NCBI GenBank assembly: GCA_033557465.1
Contig: CM066032.1
Location: 56,394,955 to 56,458,954, forward strand
Length of the DNA: 64,000 nt
From: Ichthyophis bannanicus
Taxonomy: Eukaryota > Chordata > Amphibia > Gymnophiona > Ichthyophiidae
Direction of reading: 5' to 3'
Shown: piece by piece, positions 39,094 to 50,368 of the stretch
Layout: every line of letters begins with the position of its first letter
Numbering within the stretch: position 1 is the stretch's first letter
Notes under the pieces: model-generated
What the model saw: only the letters and a program-made list of their open reading frames with translations
Databases searched by the model: none
Told to the model about the DNA's origin: nothing
Program-made: the position numbers and the translations under genes

Positions 39094-39551
39094 CTACCGA
39101 GAACCTGTAACCAAAAGAAAAATGCCATGGAATGGGGAAACCATCTTTGTCAGAAACTTGGGGTGAATGCAGAGCACCACCCTGTTCTTGTAGAACCTCG
39201 TGTAGCGGACCTCTGCCATCAGAGCCTGGAGCTCATTGACTCTGTAAGCTGATGTGAGTGCTACCAGGAAGGTGACCTTCCAGGATAGATACTGGAGGTG
39301 GCAGGTAGCCAGATGCTCAAACAGAGGCTTAGTGAACTGCGAGATCACCATATTGAGATATCACTCCACTGCTGGAGGGCAGAAGGGGGTGTGGATAACA
39401 TAAGGCCCCGCAGGAATCGGGACACAAGGGGCTGAGCCAAGAGGGGTTTTCCCTCAATGGAATGGTAAAGTGCTACGATGGTGTTCAGGTGTACTCAGAC
39501 AGAATTGGACTTCAGTCCAATCTGTGATAGGTAAAGCAGGTACTGAAGTAC
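39094..39551 (-). pseudogene. DIRS-2 tyrosine recombinase, middle part
   Basis: The minus-strand frame 39351-39094 reads QFTKPLFEHLATCHLQYLSW, then KVTFLVALTSAYRVNELQAL, YTRFYKNRVVLCIHPKFL. It corresponds to DIRS-1 recombinase residues around the first catalytic Arg (AYRVNELQ). The catalytic H-x-x-R and Tyr parts are deleted between 39094 and the ICR. Weaker matches extend rightwards to the AGTAC duplication at 39547-39551. Confidence 0.75.
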
Positions 39552-41490
39552 ATAAGAACATAAGAACATAAGATATGCCATACTGGGTCAGACCAAGGTA
39601 CATCAAGCCCAGTATCCTGTTTCCAACAGTGGCCAATCTAGGTTATACGTACCTAGCAGTTTCCCCAAAAGACACAGGTTCTAAAATGCTTGTACTGGGT
39701 CAAGCATTGATATCCTGGGTCCCTTCTTAATAATGGTTTATGAACCTTTCCTCCAGGAACTTGTCGAAATGTTTTTTAAACCCAGCTACACTAACAGCCT
39801 TTACTACATCCTCCGGTAACAAATTCCAGAGTTAGATTTCACGTTGAGTGAAGAAATATATTTTTTTATTAGTTTTAAATAGTTTACCCTGTAGCTTCAT
39901 TGCATGTCCCCTAGTCTTTATATATTCTGATAACGTAAACAATCGATCTACGTTTAACCCGTTTCACTCCGTTCATTAATTTATAGACTTCTATCATATC
40001 TCCCCTCAGCCGTCTCTTTTCCAGGTTAAAGAGCCCTAACCTTTTTAGACTTTCTTCATAGGAGTATCCTTCCATCCCCTTTACCATTTTGGTGGCTCTT
40101 CCATGAACCTTTTCTAATAAAGCTATATCCTTTTTAAGATACGGCGACCAGAATTGCAAACAATATTCAAGGTGCGGTCTCAACATGGAACGATATAGAG
40201 GCATTATAATATCTTTTGTTTTATTTTCCATTCCTTTCCTTATGATACCTAGCATTCTATTTGCTCTCTTGACTGCCGCTGCACACTAGGCCGAGGGTTT
40301 TAACATGCTATCCACAATGATGCCTATATCTTTTTCTTGGGTGGGGGTTTCCTAATGTGGAACCTTGCATCATGTAACCATAGTTATTCCACTTTCCAGG
40401 TCATTTATGAATATGTCAAAAAGCAGCGGACCCAGCACAAATCCCTGGGGTACACCACTATTCACTTTTCTCCATTGGGAAAATTGGCCATTTAGCCCAA
40501 CCCTCTGATTTCTATCTTTTAACCAGTTCTTGATCCACAGTAGTACACTGCCTCCTATCCCATGACTCTTTAGTTTTGCCAAAAGTCTCTGATGAGGGAC
40601 CTTGTCAAAGGCTTTCTGAAAGTCCAGATACACTATATCAACTGACTCACCTTTGTCCACCTGTTTATTCACACTTTCAAAAAAACATAATAGATTACTA
40701 AGACAAGATCTAACTTGTCTAAAGCCATAATGGCTGTCTCCCATTAGGCCATGACTATCTACATGCTGAGTAATTTTATTCTTTATGATGGATTCTACCA
40801 TTTTTCCTGGTACTGACGTGAGGCTCACTGGTCTGTAGTTTCCCGGATCACCCCTGGAACACTTTTTAAAAATTGGCGATACAATGGCGATCCTTCAATC
40901 TTCAGGTATTACAGATGATTTTAATGAAAATTCACAGATTACTAATAGCAGGTCTGCAATCTCATATTTCAGTTCTTTCAACACCCTTGGATGTATACCA
41001 TTCGGCCCAGGTGATTTGCTACTCTTCAGTTTATCTAATAGTTGTAATACATCTTCCCGATGTATCGATATTTCCTTCAATTCTTCTGCACCTTTAAATA
41101 CCACTTCAGTCATGGGTAACATCCCTACATCTTCCTCAGTAAAGACTGAAGCAAAGAATTCATTCAGTCTCTCTGCTATCGCCTTGTCACCTCTTAGTGC
41201 CCCTTTAACTCCTCTATCATCTAATGGACCAACTGACTCTCTCACAGGTTTTTTGCTACGAATGTACTTGAAAAAGTCTTTATTACACGTTTTTGCTTCC
41301 GCAGCAAGCTTCTTCTCAAATTCTCCCTTTGCCTGCTTTATCAATGGCTTGCATTTGACTTGCCAGTGCTAGTGCTGTTTCCAGGTTTCGTCGTTTGGCT
41401 CTTTTTTCCATTTCTTGAAAGATGATTTTTTGGCAGCAACAGCCTCTCTGACCTTACCTTTAAACCATGCTAGCAGTTTTTTGGACTTAA
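39552..41490 (-). pseudogene. CR1-A RT and 3' UTR, duplicated copy
   Basis: The tail has three ATAAGAAC-type repeats at 39552. Frames 41344-40895 (SVFTEEDVGMLPMTEVVFKG), 40828-40370 ([40 protein letters not shown]) and 40255-39911 (IIRKGMENKTKDIIMPLYRS) cover the RT. About 180 bp, including the FADD catalytic box, is deleted near 40381. It is therefore non-functional. Confidence 0.85.
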
Positions 41491-41658
41491 CATAAGAACA
41501 AAAGATATGCCATACTGGGTCAGACCAAGGTCCATCAAGCCCAGTATTCTGTTTCCAACAGTGGCCAATCTAGGTCATATGTACCTAGCAGTTTCTCCAA
41601 GGGACACAGGTTCCACAATGCTTGTACTGGTTCAAGCATTGATATCCTGGGTCCCTTC

Positions 41659-43452
41659 TTAATAATGGTTTATGGACCTTTCCTCCAGGAACTTGTCCAA
41701 ACCTTTTTTAAACCCAGCTACACTAACAGCCTTTACTACATCCTCCAGTAACAAATTCCAGAGTTTGATTACACCTTGAGTGAAAAAATATTTTCTTTTA
41801 TTAGTCTTAAATAGTTTACCCTGTAGCTTCATTGCATGACCCCTAGTCTTTCTATATTCTGATAAGGTAAACAATCGATCTACATTTACCAGTTCCACTC
41901 CGTTCATTAATTTATAGACTTCTATCATATCTCCCCTCAGCCGTCTCTTTTCCAGGTTAAAGAGCCCTAACCTTTTTAGCCTTTCTTCATAGGAGTATCC
42001 TTCCATCCCCTTTACCATTTTGGTGGCTCTTCTCTGAACCTTTTCTAAAATCGCTATATCCTTTTTAAGATACGGCGACCAGAATTGCACACAATATTCA
42101 AGGTGCGGTCTCACCATGGAACGATATAGAGGCATTATAATATCCTTTGTTTTATTTTCCATTCCTTTCCTTATCATACCTAACATTCTATTTGCTCTCT
42201 TGGCCGCCGCTGCACACTGGGTCGAGGGTTTTAACATGGTATCCACACTGACGCCTAAATCTTTTCCCTGGGTGGTGGTTCCTAATGTGGAACCCTGCAT
42301 CGTGTAACCATAGTTTGGGTTGTTCTTCCCTAGGTGCATAACTTTGCACTTGTCCACATTAAATTTCATCTGCCATTTTGATGCCCAGTCTTCCAATTTA
42401 TCAAGATCCTCTTGCAATTTTCCACAATTCTCTTGGGTTTTAACAACTTTAAATAGTTTTGTGTCATCTGCAAATTTGATAACCTCACTCGTTATTCCAC
42501 TTTCCAGGTCATTTATGAATATGTCAAAAAGCAGCGGACCCAGCACAGATCCCTGGGGTACACCACTATTCACCTTTCTCCATTGGGAAAATTGGCCATT
42601 TAGCCCTTCCCTCTGCTTTCTATCTTTTAACCAGTTCCTGATCCACAATAGTACACTGCCTCCTATCCCATGACTCTTTAGTTTTGCCAAAAGTCTCTCA
42701 TGAGGGACCTTGTCAAAAGCTTTCTGAAAGTCCAGATACACAATATCAACCGACTCACCTTTGTCCACCTGATTATTCACTCCTTCAAAAAAACATAACA
42801 GATTAGTAAGACAATATCTTCCTTGTCTAAAGCCATGTTGGCTGTCTCTCGTTAGGTCATGACTATCTACATGCTGAGTAATTTTATTCTTTATGATGGT
42901 TTCTACCATTTTTCCCGGTACTGATGTCAGGCTCACCGGTCTGTAGTTTCCCGGATCACCCCTGGAACCCTTTTTAAAAATTGGTGTTACATTGGCGATT
43001 CCCCAATCTTCAGGTATTAGAGATGATTTTAATGATAGTTCACAGATTACTAATAACAGGTCTGCAATCTCGTATTTTAGTTCTTTCAACACCCTTGGAT
43101 GTATACCATCCGGCCCTGGTGATTTGCTACTTTTCAGCTTATCTAATAGTTGTAATACATCTTCCTGATGTATCGATATTTCCTTCAATTCTTCTGCACC
43201 TTTAAATACCACTTCAGTCATGGGTAACATCCCTACATCTTCCTCAGTAAAGATCGAAACAAAGAATTCATTCAGTCTCTCCGCTATCGCCTTGTCGCCT
43301 CTTAGTGCTCCTTTAACCCCTTTATCATCTAATGGACAAACTGACTCTCTCACAGGTGTTTTGCTACGAATATACTTGAAAAGGTCTTTACTTTGCGTTT
43401 TTGCTTCTGCAGCAAGCTTCTTCTTAAATTCTCCCTTTGCCTGCCTTATCAA
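41659..43452 (-). pseudogene. CR1-A ORF2 reverse transcriptase, longest open copy
   Basis: A 597-codon frame without a stop covers the RT and C-terminal region. It starts MIRQAKGEFKKKLAAEAKTQ and includes [80 protein letters not shown] and FADDTKLFKVV. It ends KKGLDKFLEERSINHY. All RT catalytic residues are present. It is separated from the endonuclease frame (44547-43573) by a stop near 43573 and a short shift, so full ORF2 is not intact. It is the youngest-looking CR1-A coding block here. Confidence 0.85.
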
Positions 43453-43572
43453 TGCCTTGCATTTGACTTGCCAGTGCTTGTGCTGTTTCCAGGTTTCGTC
43501 GTTTGGCTCTTTTTTCCATTTCCTGAAGGATGCTTTTTTGGCAAGAACAGCCTCTCTGACCTCACCTTTAAA

Positions 43573-44547
43573 CTATGCTGGCAATTTTTTGGACTTCCTT
43601 CCACTTTTCTTAAATCGTGGAATACAGCTGGTCTGGGCTTCCAAGATAGTATTTTTCAACAACACCCAAGCTTGATGTAAGTCTTTAACCTTTGCAACTG
43701 CTCCTTTTAGTTTTTTCGTAACTATTTTCCTCATTTTATCATAGTCTCCCTTTCGAAAGTTAAAAGGTAGTACTGTAGATTTCCTTACTATCCCTCCTCC
43801 ACTATTTAAATCAAAGGCGATCATGCTATGATCACTATTGCCAAGTGGCCCCAACACCCTTATCTCTTGCACTAGATCTGGTGTTCCACTAAGGACTAGG
43901 TCTAATATGGCTTCCCCTCTGGTCGGTTCATGAACCAGCTGCTCCAAGAAGCAGTCATTTATGTCATCTAAGAACTTTATCTCCCTAGCATGTCCTGCGG
44001 TGACACTGACCCAGTCGATACCGGGGTAATTGAAATCACCCATTATTATTACTGCGCTATAACTTTTGTTAGCTTCCTTGATTTCTTTGAGCATTTCATC
44101 ATCCATTTGTTCATTCTGGCCAGGCGGTCGATAGTACACCCCCACTGCCATTGCCTTCCCCTTTTTACATGGAATTTCAATACATAGAGATTTTACAGCA
44201 AATTTTGTTTCCTGCAAAACTTTAATCCTTTCTGATTCAATGCCCTCTCTAACATAGAAAGCAACCCCTCCACCAACTTGATCAGCTCTTTCATTACGAT
44301 ATAGTTTGTATCCAGGTATCGCAGTGTCCCACTGGTTGTCCTCCTTCCACCATGTCTCTGATATTCCAATCATATCTAACCTCTCATTTAGTGCTATATA
44401 TTCTAACTCTCCCATCTTATTTTTTAGACTTCTAGCATTTGCATACAAGCATTTTAGAGACTGTATTTTATTCATATTAGTTTGGCTGTTGGTAGACATG
44501 GGTAATTTGGGATCTTTAAGCTCTGTCTGTTCCATACTCGAGGGCAT
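43573..44547 (-). pseudogene. CR1-A ORF2 endonuclease domain
   Basis: A 324-codon open frame starts MPSSMEQTELKDPKLPMSTN. It has KCLYANARSLKNKMGELEYI, IALNERLDMIGISETWWKED (catalytic Glu), GVYYRPPGQNEQMDDEML, VIIMGDFNYPGIDWVSVT (Asp/Asn) and LGNSDHSMIAFDL (Asp-His). All endonuclease key residues are visible. It ends at a stop replacing the W-F-K-G linker before the RT, so RT is not joined in this copy. Confidence 0.85.
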
Positions 44548-44699
44548 TTGGGCTACTTTACTCTTTTTTTGGAACCTCTCTGCTTTTGGTAATATCCTTC
44601 AAGGATACATTCTTCCGAACCATCCGCTCTTGTGCGACTGTTGGCTTTCCCCTATTATCTAGTTTAAAAGCTGCTCTATTTCCTTTTTAAAGGTTAATG

Positions 44700-45111
44700 C
44701 CAGCAGCCTGGTTCCATCCCGGTTAAGGTGAAGCCCATCCCTTCGGAAGAGCCCCTCCTTTCCCCATAATGTTCCCCAGTTTCTGACAAATCCAAAACCC
44801 TCATCTCTGCACTATTGTCTCATCCACCAATTGAGACTCTAGAGCTCTGCCTGCCTTTTGGGTCTTGCACGTGGAACGGGAAGCATTTCGGAGAACGCTA
44901 CCCTGGAAGTTCTGGATTTCAACTTCCTACCTAAAAGCCTAAATTTAGCCTCCAGAACCTCCCTACCACATTTTCCTATGTCATTGGTACCGACATGTAC
45001 CAAGACAGCAGACTCCTCCCCAGCACTATCTAAGACCTTAATTAGGTGGCGCGTGAGGTCCGCTACCTTCGCACCAGGCAGGCATGTTACCAGGTGATCC
45101 TCACGTCCACC
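44700..45111 (-). pseudogene. CR1-A ORF1, SGNH-hydrolase part (5'-truncated)
   Basis: The minus-strand frame reads GREDHLVTCLPGAKVADLTR, then SAVLVHVGTNDIGKCGREVL and FSEMLPVPRARPKRQAEL. It corresponds to the second half of the ORF1 esterase domain at 13000-13638. The GDS block is lost because the CR1 insertion is truncated at 45111. The GLHLN-type block survives in another frame near 44730. Confidence 0.8.
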
Positions 45112-45311
45112 AGTACTGAGCGGCAAAATGGGTTCGTCCATCTTTCTGCACACCACACCAAGAACTGGCACCACTTGAAGGCATATGCTATTCTAAAGGA
45201 GGCCTTGCGAGAGGTCGAAAGATTCTCTTCCACATCCCGTGGGAGGTTGAAGGGAACTAATGTTACCCTTTCAGCAGCCATGAGTGAGAGGGACCCCAGA
45301 TTGGGATGCAA
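45112..45311 (-). pseudogene. DIRS-2 tyrosine recombinase, N-terminal part
   Basis: The frame 45311-45117 reads MHPNLGSLSLMAAERVTLVP, then FNLPRDVEENLSTSRKASFR and AYAFKWCQFLVWCAERWTNP. It corresponds to DIRS-1 residues 40-110 (core-binding domain). Coding continues across the CR1 insertion into 39551. Confidence 0.75.
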
Positions 45312-45572
45312 GAGAGAGCCCTGTTCCTGTGAGAATAGCCCTGGAGCTCAGCCCAGGGGAATCAGCGACACTGTCAATAAGGAGAGCAGCAGTGAGAACT
45401 AGGGCTGCCTGAGCCACCGATGGGTTATCAGCACTATTGATGCTCTGTTGTGCTTGGCCTTGAATAATGTCGTGGCTACCAGTAGTGTTGGTGGGAAGGC
45501 ATACATGAAGCTTTCCGTCCGTGGGATGAGGAACACATCCGCTGCCACCCGGGATGACTGCGACTGGAGCAA

Positions 45573-46785
45573 TCAGAATAAGGGCAACTGCATGTTATCT
45601 GGGCTGGTGAACAGGTCCATTAAGGGCATGCTCCAGCAATGAAACAGCTGTGAGGCTACCGCTGGATTCAGGCACCACTCCTGCGGCGGGAGGACCCTTC
45701 TCAATTTGTCTGCCAGGGCATCATCCTGGCCCGGGCGGTACACTGCTCTTAAGAGCATCCCTATGCCTGCAGGGTAGGAGCAGAGGGCTACCACCTAACC
45801 CCTGTACCCCTCCCCTGTACCCCCTGTAGAACATTGAGACCTGATTGTCAGTCTGGATCAGCACTGAGCAGTGTTGATGTTGGTGGCATTAGGTTTGGAA
45901 GGCTAGGTATATCGCCCGGAGTTCCAGCAGGTTGATTTGCAGCCGGGATTACTCCTGGGACCAGTAGCCTTGTATCTGGAGGCGCCTGCAATGTGCTCCC
46001 CAGCCCATTATCAAGGCATTCATGGTGAGGACCTTCTGGGGGTTGTTGCCTGGAAGGACATCCCGGCCAGAAGGAAGCGTGGATTTTGCCACCATCCATT
46101 TGAGTCTGCCAGCTGACGGGCACCTCACTCTGTCCCTGAGTCTGCCTGTGACTTGAGTCCACTGAGAGCGGAGGCATCACTGGACTGCCCTCATGTGCAG
46201 GTGGGCATATGGAGACACATAAAAACGTGGAGGCCATGTGTCCCCACAAGTGGAGTAGGAGCCGGGCAGGTAGCATCTGGCATTGGTCTACCTCTGTGGC
46301 TAGTTCCTTGAGGCATTTTGACCTCTCCTGGGGGAGGACGGCTTTTGCCTCAAGGGTATCTAGTTGAGCTCCTATGAACTCTAGGTGCTAGGCGGGAGTG
46401 AGGTGGGACTTGGGGTAGCTGAGGCATTTTCTGAAGACCTTTGGCGATGAGGCGAGACCGAAGGGCCACAGCCTGTATTGTTAATGCTGTCCTCCCATCA
46501 CCAACCAGAGGTACTTTATGTGGCTGGGATGGATTAGGATGTGAGTGTAGCCATCTTTTAGGGCTAAGGAGCATAGCCAATCTCTCTGCTGGAGGAATGG
46601 CAGTAGTGTCCGAAGGGAGAGCATCTTGAACTTCTCACTGACCAAAAAACTGTTGAGCTTTCACAGGTCCAGGATGGGCCTGAGGCCCCCTGTCCTCTTG
46701 GGGACAAGGAAATATCTGGAATAGAAGCCTGTGCTCCAGAGATGTTTCGGTACTGGCTCGACTACTTTGTTATTGATTAGTGAAG
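45573..46785 (-). pseudogene. DIRS-2 reverse transcriptase and RNase H (frameshifted)
   Basis: The RNase H end (45794-45573) has YRPGQDDALADKLRR, PQEWCLNP and MPLMDLFTSPDNMQLPLF, a pattern typical of DIRS. Upstream, in several frames, come RT pieces: KPFRCSPF-like start lost, then KDGYTHILIHPSHIKYLWLV-like sequence near 46540-46580 and a following LEFIGAQLDTLEAK-like stretch near 46350-46390. Frameshifts are many. The RT N-terminus is cut by the tandem-repeat block at 46787. Confidence 0.65.
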
Positions 46786-46786
46786 A

Positions 46787-47878
46787 CTAGAAAAGGGGAC
46801 TGTTACTTCTGGAGAGAGATCTGCAATCGTGAGTATATACTTCTGGGAATTTTCTGAAAGAACTTCTTTGTATTAAAGCTAATTAATCTGTGAACCCACT
46901 ATTTTTTGTTAAATCAGTGAGGGCCTAGTAGCAGCAGTTTAAGTTTAAATTTAAAACACAGAAGAGAGCTTTCTGGTTACATTTCATACCCAGCAGAGAG
47001 CTTGTAGTTTAAATTTAATAGTCACTCAGGGCCTAGCATCAGCAAAGTACTTTTAGTCTAAATTTAAAACACAGAAGAGAGCTTTCTGGTTAAATTTAGA
47101 ACCCAGCAGAGAGCTTGTAATTTAAATTTCATAATAAGTTAGAGCCTAGCAGCAGCAAAGACCTATAATTTAAATCAAATCAGAATATAGCTTAGCACAA
47201 AAGGCAAAACAGAGTCAGTACTCTTTGAGCAGCAAATAAAGTCTCCTAGAGACCTTTACAAAGAGGCCTTCTAACTAGGGGACAAGAGACCAGTGAAACT
47301 TTTTCAATAGGTGTTAACACCAGGTGGCAGGTCAAAAGGCCATTTTGAAAGACTCCTATCCAAGCAAGGACTGTTAATCACCCAGGAAGTTGGTCACAAC
47401 TTACCTCAGCAGCACAGGCATAAATAGCTCAACCAGAGCTCTGTGATCCTCAGTCTTGAAGGACTAGAAAAAGGGACTGTTACTTCTGGAGAGAGATCTG
47501 CAATTGTGAGTATATACTTATGGGAATTTTCTGAAAGGAATTATTTGTATTAAAACTAATTAATCTGTGAACCCACTATTTTTTGTTAAATCAGGCAGGG
47601 CCTAGTAGCAGCAGTTTAAGTTTAAATTTAAAACACAGAAGAGAGCTTTCTGATTAAATTTGGAACCCAACAGAGAGCTTGTAGTTTAAATTTAATAGTC
47701 ACTCAGAGACTAGCATCAGCAAAGTACTTTTAGTCTAAATTTAAAACACAGCTTTCTGGTTAAATTTAGAACCCAGCAGAAAGCTTGTAATTTAAATTTC
47801 ATAATAAGTTAGAGACTAGCAGCAGCAAGGAGCTATAATTTAAATCAAATCAGAATATAGCTTACCTCAGCAGCACAA
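46787..47878. repeat. Higher-order tandem repeat, two large units
   Basis: CTAGAAAAGGGGACTGTTAC (46786) recurs at about 47464, giving a 678-bp period. Each large unit also contains smaller repeats of 108-113 bp built on GCCTAGCAGCAGCAAAG, AAACACAGAAGAGAGCTTTC and CCCAGCAGAGAGCTTGTAAT (starts at 46923, 47031, 47144 in the first unit). The CTTACCTCAGCAGCACA word occurs at 47400 and 47861. There is no coding frame. It may be a repeated 5' UTR/promoter of an element or a small satellite. Confidence 0.8.
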
Positions 47879-47904
47879 GACAGGGTACTGTGTAGCAACC
47901 CTCT

Positions 47905-48126
47905 TTTAATAAGTGTGCTCATTATTCGAGTGGGACTGAGGATCGGAGCTGTCAGTGAGATATTTAGTGAAGAGGAAATATTTAAGGGCCTTTCTAAATT
48001 GGCTCAAGTTGGGGATTGCTCTGATATGTGCTGGTAAGGTATTCCATAGACTTGGGGCACAGAGTCGGAAGGATCTGTTAGCTGTTGTTTTGGTGCATTT
48101 AGTTGCTTCTTTTGGTATTAATAGCA
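47905..48126 (-). pseudogene. L2-like LINE RT C-terminus
   Basis: The minus-strand frame reads NRSFRLCAPSLWNTLPAHIR and NLSQFRKALKYFLFTKYL, the C-terminal pattern of L2/jockey-like LINE ORF2. Its 5' side is cut by the CR1 copy starting at 48127. Confidence 0.75.
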
Positions 48127-50368
48127 TGAGGAAAATAGTTAAGAAAAAGCTAAAAGGAGCAGTTCCAAAGGTTAAAGACTTACATCAAGCTTGGGTGTTG
48201 TTGAAAAATACTATCTTGGAAGCCCAGGCCAGCTGTATTCCACGCTTTAAGAAAAGTGGAAGGAAGTCCAAAAAACTGCCAGCATGGTTTAAAGGTAAGG
48301 TCAGAGAGGCTGTTGTTGCCAAAAAAGCATCTTTCAGGAAATGGAAAAAAGAGCCAAACGACGAAACCTGGAAACAGCCCATGCACTGGCAAGTCAAATG
48401 CAAGGCATTGATAAGGCAGGCAAAGGGAGAATTTGAGAAGAAGCTTGCTGCGGAAGCAAAAACGCGAAATAAAGACTTTTTCAAGTACATTCGTAGCAAA
48501 AAAACTGTGAGAGAGTCAGTTGGTCCATTAGATGATAGAGGGGTTAAAGGGGCACTAAGAGGTGACAGGGCGAGAGCGGAGAGACTGAATGAATTCTTTG
48601 TTTCGATCTTTACTGAGGAAGATGTAGGGATGTTACCCATGACTGAAGTGGTATTTAAAGGTGAGGAAGAATTGAAGGAAATATCGATATATCGGGAAGA
48701 TATATTACAACTATTAGATAAGCTGAAGAGTAGCAAATCACCTGGGCCAGATGGTATACTTCCAAGGGTGTTGAAGGAACTGAAATATGAGATTGCAGAT
48801 CTGCTATTAGTAATCTGTGAACTATCATTAAAATCATCTCTAATACCTGAAGATTGGAGGATCGCCAATGTAACAGCAATTTTTAAAAAGGGTTCCAGGG
48901 GTGATCCGGGAAACTACAGACCGGTGAGCCTGATGTCAGTACTGGGAAAAATGGTAGAAACCATCATAAAGAATAAAATTACTCAGCATGTAGATAGCCA
49001 TGGCCTAATGGTAGACAGCCAACATGGCTTTAGACAAGGAAGATCTTGTCTTACTAATCTGTTATGTTTTTTTGAAGGTGTGAATAAACAGGTAGACAAA
49101 GGTTAGTCGGTTGTTATAGTGTATCTGGACTTTCAGAAAGCCTTTGACAAGGTCCCTCATCAGAGACTTTTGGCAAAACTAAAGAGTCATGGGATAGGAG
49201 GCAGTGTACTATTGTGGATCAGGAACTGGTTAAAAGATAGAAAGCAGAGGGTAGGGCTAAATGGCCAATTTTCCCAATGGAGAAAGGTGAATAGTGGTAT
49301 ACCCCAGGGATCTGTGCTGGGTCTGCTGCTTTTTGACATATTCATAAACGACCTAAAAAGTGAAATAACGAGTGAGGTTATCAAAATTTCAGATGACACA
49401 AAACTATTTAAAGTTGTTAAAACCGAAGAGGATTGTGGAAAATTGCAAGAGGATCTTGATAAATTGGAAGACTGGGCATCAAAATGGCAGATGAAATTTA
49501 ATGTGGACAAGTGAAAAGTTATGCACCTAGGGAAGAGCAACCCAAACTATCGTTGCACGATGCAAGGTTCCACATTAAGAACCACCACCCAGGAAAAAGA
49601 TTTAGGCGTCATTGTGGATACCATGTTAAAACCCTCGGCCCAGTGTGCAGCGGTGGCCAAGAGAGCTAATAGAATGCTAGGTATCATAAGGAAAGGAATG
49701 GAAAATAAAACAAAAGATATTATAATGCCTCTATATCGTTCCATGGTGAGACTGCACCTTGAATATTGTGTGCAATTCTGGTCGCTGTATCTTAAAAAGG
49801 ATATAGCGATATTAGAAAAGGTTCAGAGAAGAGCCACCAAAATGGTAAAGGGGATGGAAGGATACTCCTATGAAGAAAGGCTAAAAAGGTTAGAGCTCTT
49901 TAACCTTGAAAAGAGACGGCTGAGAGGAGATATGATAGAATTCTATAAATTAATGAATGGAATGGAATGGGCAAACGTAAATCGATTGTTTACGTTATCA
50001 GAATATAGAAAGACTAGGGGACATGCAATGAAGATACAGGGTAAACAATTTAAGGCTAATAAAAGAAAATATTTTTTCACTCAACGTGTATTCAAACTCT
50101 GGAATTTGTTACAGGAGGATGTAGTAAAGGCTGTTAGTGTAGCTGGGTTTAAAAAAGGTTTGGACAAGTTCCTGGAGGAAAGGTCCATAAACCATTATTA
50201 AGAATGGACCCAGGATATCAATGCTTGACCCAGTACATGCATTGTGGAACCTGTGTCTTTTGGGGAAACTGCTAGGTATGTATGACCTAGATTGGCCACT
50301 GTTGGAAACAGGATACTGGGCTTGATGGACCTTGGTCTGACCCAGTACGGTATATCTTATGTTCTTAT
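48127..50368 (+). mobile_element. CR1-A LINE, 5'-truncated, copy 3
   Basis: CR1 sequence starts at ATGAGGAAAATAGTTAAG and runs to the tail CTTATGTTCTTATG at 50368. Open blocks are 48127-49106 (SSKSPGPDGILPRVLKELKY, FRQGRSCLTNLLCFFEGVNK), 49119-49514 ([38 protein letters not shown]) and 49521-50201. Stops lie at 49105 and 49513. The catalytic block reads ISDDTKLFKVV instead of FADD, a loss of the conserved FA. The uninterrupted AAAATAGTTAAG at 48134 is the empty site for the TA-flanked insertion at 14590. Confidence 0.85.

Larger units (their letters stand above)
39552..45111 (-). mobile_element. CR1-A insertion in DIRS-2 with AGTAC target duplication
   Basis: AGTAC at 39547-39551 and again at 45112-45116 flanks the whole block, and DIRS-2 recombinase coding sequence (NPFCRSVL, then VLQYL) joins across it. 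The block holds two head-to-tail copies of the CR1 3' half: 39552-41490 and 41497-43600. The latter continues upstream into endonuclease and ORF1 up to 45111. Both copies stop/start at the same CR1 coordinate (TTTTTTGGACTT), so this looks like a tandem duplication inside a single insertion rather than two independent ones. Confidence 0.8.

Noticed and set aside
46923..47878. CRISPR-like repeat array
   Set aside because: Spacing is irregular, the 'spacers' are themselves repeated, and the genomic setting is eukaryotic.
47955..48126. N-terminal extension of the CR1 frame starting at 47955
   Set aside because: The first 57 codons are antisense to an L2-like LINE C-terminus. CR1 sequence begins only at 48127, so the extension is chance read-through.
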